A stretch of 64,000 nt of DNA from Wurfbainia villosa (Eukaryota; Streptophyta; Magnoliopsida; Zingiberales; Zingiberaceae), in NCBI GenBank assembly GCA_025175895.1, contig CM045992.1:94840800-94904799 (forward strand). Direction: 5' to 3'. Numbering within the stretch: the stretch's first letter is position 1; every line of letters starts with the position of its first letter. Of the stretch, positions 60,063 to 64,000 are shown in pieces. A program made the translations under genes and the position numbers. Under the pieces are notes generated by a model. The model had not been told where the DNA came from, did no database searches, and was given only the letters and a program-made list of their open reading frames with translations.

Positions 60063-60912
60063 CACCCGATGGATCAGAACCACACAAACTTGATCCATCA
60101 ATGATGTTCCATTCCACTAGAGGATCATCATTGAATTACCTCACCAACCCCCATAAATTAATATGGGCTCCATATATTATTTGTACATCCATCTCCCCGT
60201 GTTTAAGATATCGAATGTCAGTCAATTAATTGATTTGACCATCAATTAATTAACATCTAACTCCTCGAGTAGTACCACTCAACCTTATCATCATGTTGAC
60301 TAAGTCAACCTGCAGGGTTTACATGATGAACCTTATGAGCTCCTCAAGGGGACATCATCAACCTATATATAGGACATGGTTTCCTCCTATTATCAACGGC
60401 ACACCATGTAAATAATATCATTTCCCAACTTATCGGGCATATTGATTTAATCCATCTAAATCTCACCCTTTGGTAAATCAAAGAAATAAATACTAAGTAC
60501 ATGTGCCTGTTATTGTATCGGGATTAAGAGCATGAACAACATAATATCCGAGGTCCGATTCAATTATGTAGTTAGCAATAAATTGAATCACCTCTATGTC
60601 GGTCCTGCTCAATACACCTAAGTGTACTAGTGTAACTCTATGTTCAAGACAAAACAATACCAAGCTACACTACAACCATGCCAATGGTTCGTCCAAAACC
60701 ATCTTGGCTGTGAGCCTCTACTTATATTCTACAAGGGACTGATAACATGATCTTCTGTGCCACACCAAGCACCATGTTATCTACAATGTAAAATATTAGA
60801 AAATATGCACACATATAATAAATATAAAGTGAAAACAATGATCATGTGATTCTTATTTCAAAATAAAAATGTTCATACAAAAAGAGCTAGGCTTTCAGTA
60901 TACATTCCAACA
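60063..60912 (-). repeat. D2 3' LTR, right part
   Basis: Begins with the second CACCC and continues the D LTR to its outer start ..CATTCCAACA at 60912 (TGTTGGAATG on minus). Removing B3 and one CACCC gives an LTR of about 2086 bp. Confidence 0.85.
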
Positions 60913-63900
60913 ATCTCCCACTTATACTAAAAGACTATGCTGTCATCACATTGCCATACATCTGATTCCCCTTCCCTCCACATGCCTATCAAAGTTCTCG
61001 CTAGAAGGGCCTTAGTGAAAGGGTCTACCAGGTCATCCTCTGATGCAATCTTGGCGACAACAACTTCTACCTCCTTTACGATTTCTCGTATCAGGTGGTA
61101 CTTGCACTCTATGCATTTACTTACCTTATGAGCTCGTGGTTCCTTCAAGTTTGCAACTGCACCATTATTATCACAATAAATTGTGATATTTCTGGGCAAA
61201 CCAGGAATCACATCCAAGTCCATCAGAAAGTTCCTAGGCCACCCAGCTTCCTTGGCTGCCTCATAGGCTACCACATACTCAGCTTCCATGGTGGAGTCCG
61301 CCACGCATTTCTGCTGGACACTCCTCCATACAATGGCTCCACCTTCCAAAGTAAACACAAAACCTGAGGTAGACTTACTGTTATCCCTATCTGATTGGAA
61401 GTCGCAATCCATGCAACCCACAGGGAGTAATTGGTCTGCCCGGTAAACTAGCATATAATCCCTAGTCCTTCTCAGGCACTACAATATATGCTTTTACCGC
61501 AGTCCAATGTCCCTGTCTTGGATTACTCTGATATCTGCTGACCATGCCCACAACAAAGCAGATATCGAGTCTCGTACATAGCATCGCATACATGAGGCTT
61601 CCTACTGCCGAAGCATAAGGAACCGCCTTCATCTTTTCTATCTCCTTAGATGATCTAGGCCACATCTCCTTAGATAAAGGAACTCCATGCCCGAAAGGTA
61701 GAAAACCCTTCTTAGAGTTCTGCATGCTAAAATGATCCAAAATTGTGTCTATGTATGAAGCTTGGGATAAGCACAACATCCTTTTCCTGCGATCCCTTAT
61801 AACCTTGATCCCAAGGATGTGTCCCGCTTCTCCCAAGTCCTTCATATCAAACTGGTTGGACAACCATACCCTTATGCCCGATAACACTTCGATGTTGTTG
61901 CCAACCACCAAAATGTCATCTACGTATAGTACAAAATAAAATACCACTACGTTTCCATCACATCTCTTGTATACACAAGACTCATCCGAACTTTGAATAA
62001 ATCCATAAGACTGATTTACCTCCTCAAAGTGGATGTTCCAAGACCTCGAAGTTTGCTTCAATCCATAAATGGACCGATTAAGCTTACATACAAGATGCTC
62101 TTTGCCCTTAGCAATGAATCCCTCTGGTCGCTTCATGTAGATGTTTTCCTCAAGACTTCCATCAAGGAAAGCTATCTTAACATCCATATGCCACACCTCA
62201 TAATCCATATGAGCTGCTATGCATAAAAGCTCTCAGACCTGACGTGAATCCATAGATTCAATCTCAGTATTCATTACACTTTGCCAAGATTCTGCATCTA
62301 TATCTTGGATTGCCTTGACGTATTTTCAGGGATCAGGTTCATGTTCGCCAGGGACCAAATCAGAAGATTCTCCCAAGAACATGAATCTATTAGGCTGACT
62401 CACAACCCTCCCACTACGACGAGGTATCACCTGTGTATCCTCTGTGACACGCGGTGCAGTGACATGTGGTATGTCCTCTTGTACCGATGGTACTAAAGAA
62501 GTGACTTCCCCTTTAACTCCTCTAGAACAATTTTACTCTTGAGCTTGTGGCTCATCACATAGTCTTCCTCTAGAAATCTGGCGTTCGTACTAACGATCAC
62601 CCTTTGATCTCTAGGACTATTAAACAATCCACCCTTCGTTCCTCTAGGATAGCCAACGAACAAGCGCACTTCTGTACGAGGTTCCAACTTACCATCATCT
62701 GCCTTCAGCACATGTGCTGAACTCCCCCATATTCGAATATGTCTTAGACTAGGCTTTCGCCCGGTCCACAACTCTGTGGGAGTAGAAGACACTGATTTAG
62801 ATGGAACCAAGTTCAGAATGTACACCACCGTATCTAGAGCATATCCCTAGAACGACCGCAAGTCGAATAACTCATCATCGATCTAACCATCTCCATAAGA
62901 GTCCTCTCTGCTTCCTGCGATTACTGCTGGGGTGTTCAGTGCGATCCAATTGGGATTGAATCCCAACCTCTGATAAGTAGTTCCTAAACTCTCCCAAGAG
63001 GTTGTCTCCACCACAATCAGATCATAGTGTCATCCATATCTTGAATAATCGTCTATAAAAGAGACGAAATATTCAAGACCACCTCTTGCCTGGATAGTCA
63101 TAGGACCACATAAATCAGAATGAACCATTTCTAACACATCTTTGGCTCTATACCCCTTGGCCTTGAAAAGGCCTCTTGGTCATCTTACCCTCCAAGCAAG
63201 ATTCACAGGTTGGGAGATCCTCCACTACTAATGAACCCTAAGATCCATCAGCTATCAACCTTTGAATTCTTCTTAGGTTAATGTGACCAAGCCTAAGAAG
63301 CCAAAGATATGTTTGGTTCATCTTCGAAGGTTCTTTTCTCTTATTGGAATTAGAAGATGAGTTATTAACTTCAATTTACATCGTGGGAGGTTTTGGTTCA
63401 AGTGTATACGAATTTCCTATCAATGTACCTGAACAAATATTCTTCCAATTCCTTTTTATAACATCTCTGTCATTAAAAGAAATAGAATATCCATCCATAA
63501 ACAATTTAGGAACTGAAACTAAGTTCTTCCTAAATAAAGGTACATAAAGGGAATTTTCTAGAACCTAAGTTTTATTTTTCTCAAGAGATAAATAAAACTT
63601 CTCCCACTGCAATAGCCACCACCTTCATGGCATTGCCCAAAATGGTAATCTCCCCTTTAGCTAGTCGTCGGGTTTCTTGGAACCCCTGCAAAGTGTTGCA
63701 GACATGATTAGTGGCTCTTATATCTGCACACCAGGTGCCGGTGGATAACACCGCTAATCATGTTTCAACGACTAGTCCATAGGATATACCTTTGTTCTGT
63801 TTTGGACTGGGACAGTCCTTCTTCCAATGTCCATCCTGCTTATAAGTAAAGTACTTGCCTTTCGGCTTCTTCACTCCTCCCTGAGATCCTCCCACCACCT

Positions 63901-63998
63901 TTGCTCCACCTTGTTTCTTCTTCTTCTTGCCTTTCGGCTTAGAAGTAGAAACCTTTTTGAGCAACCATGGCTTGAGGACACTCTTCGAAGCGTTCATA
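60913..63998 (-). pseudogene. D2 internal region: degenerate gag-pol, cut by window end
   Basis: The polypurine tract at 60913-60928 is followed on the minus strand by RNase H (60927-61454, CDFQSDRDNSKS, YCDNNGAVANLKEP) and RT (61462-62208, 248 codons open, LYVDDILVVGNN, GLKQTSRSWNIHF). A deletion near 62222-62280 removes the RT N-terminus. The integrase C-terminus (62493-62828) and a decayed integrase core follow, then a protease site reading CADIRATNHVCN (DTG lost, about 63725-63745) and a Gag zinc-knuckle region (63758-63997, YFTYKQDGHWKKDC, first Cys replaced). Collinear with D1. Non-functional. Confidence 0.88.
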
Positions 63999-64000
63999 CT

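Noticed and set aside
1..64000. tRNA, rRNA, snoRNA, CRISPR or bacterial operon features
   Set aside because: Nothing resembling these was seen; the initiator-Met matches are retrotransposon primer sites, not tRNA genes.

Overview
The window is repeat-dense plant nuclear DNA: almost every base can be assigned to LTR retrotransposons of the Ty1/copia superfamily, plus one decayed CACTA (En/Spm-type) DNA transposon. All elements with a readable primer-binding site use TGGTATCAGAGC, matching plant initiator-Met tRNA, and the proteins are typical of angiosperm copia elements. I see no host gene, rRNA, tRNA or CRISPR. The species cannot be fixed from sequence alone; a large-genome angiosperm, possibly a monocot, is my inference. 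Four main families are named here for convenience. A and B are gag-only (A) or partly gag-only (B) and have SIRE/Maximus-like Gag proteins. C and D are autonomous-type gag-pol copia families, now mutated. E is a minor A-like family.

Layout. 1-5728: A2, minus strand, its 3' LTR cut by the window edge, sitting inside B1 (5729-6567). 6568-20342: C3, minus; its LTR is split by C2 (7668-17041, plus strand, complete with both LTRs), and its pol is cut at 20343 by C4. 20343-23833: C4, minus, truncated and fused in frame at 23834 to B2. 23834-27524: B2, minus, with gag, a protease remnant and a 5' LTR. 27525-28199: unassigned. 28200-30310: CACTA transposase remnant. 30421-31809: E, minus. 31810-38255: D1, minus gag-pol with a very short 3' LTR remnant and a 5' LTR cut by A1. 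38256-53852 and beyond: A1, plus, gag-only. Its 5' LTR holds C1 (39179-48802, minus, two LTRs of 2211 bp each), and its 3' LTR is cut by D2 (53853 to the window end, minus). D2's 3' LTR in turn contains B3 (55094-60062, complete, with the 5-bp target duplication CACCC).

How the parts work. C and D once encoded Gag, protease, integrase, reverse transcriptase and RNase H, but every copy here carries stops or frameshifts. A1, A2 and B3 have LTRs, primer site, polypurine tract and a Gag ORF but no pol, so they would have depended on pol supplied in trans. A and B share LTR ends, primer site, polypurine tract and a palindromic CAGTCGACTG motif, which suggests a common helper.

The most unusual observations are: (1) four spaced stem-loops in the C-family leader, with the same apical hairpin and different outer stems; (2) a 126-bp-arm inverted repeat inside the D1 LTR; (3) arrays of the CAGTCGACTG palindrome in A and B LTRs; (4) copy-to-copy differences in which CAG/CTG is replaced by CG, which may be a methylation-linked sequencing artefact and bears on how the frameshifts should be read.
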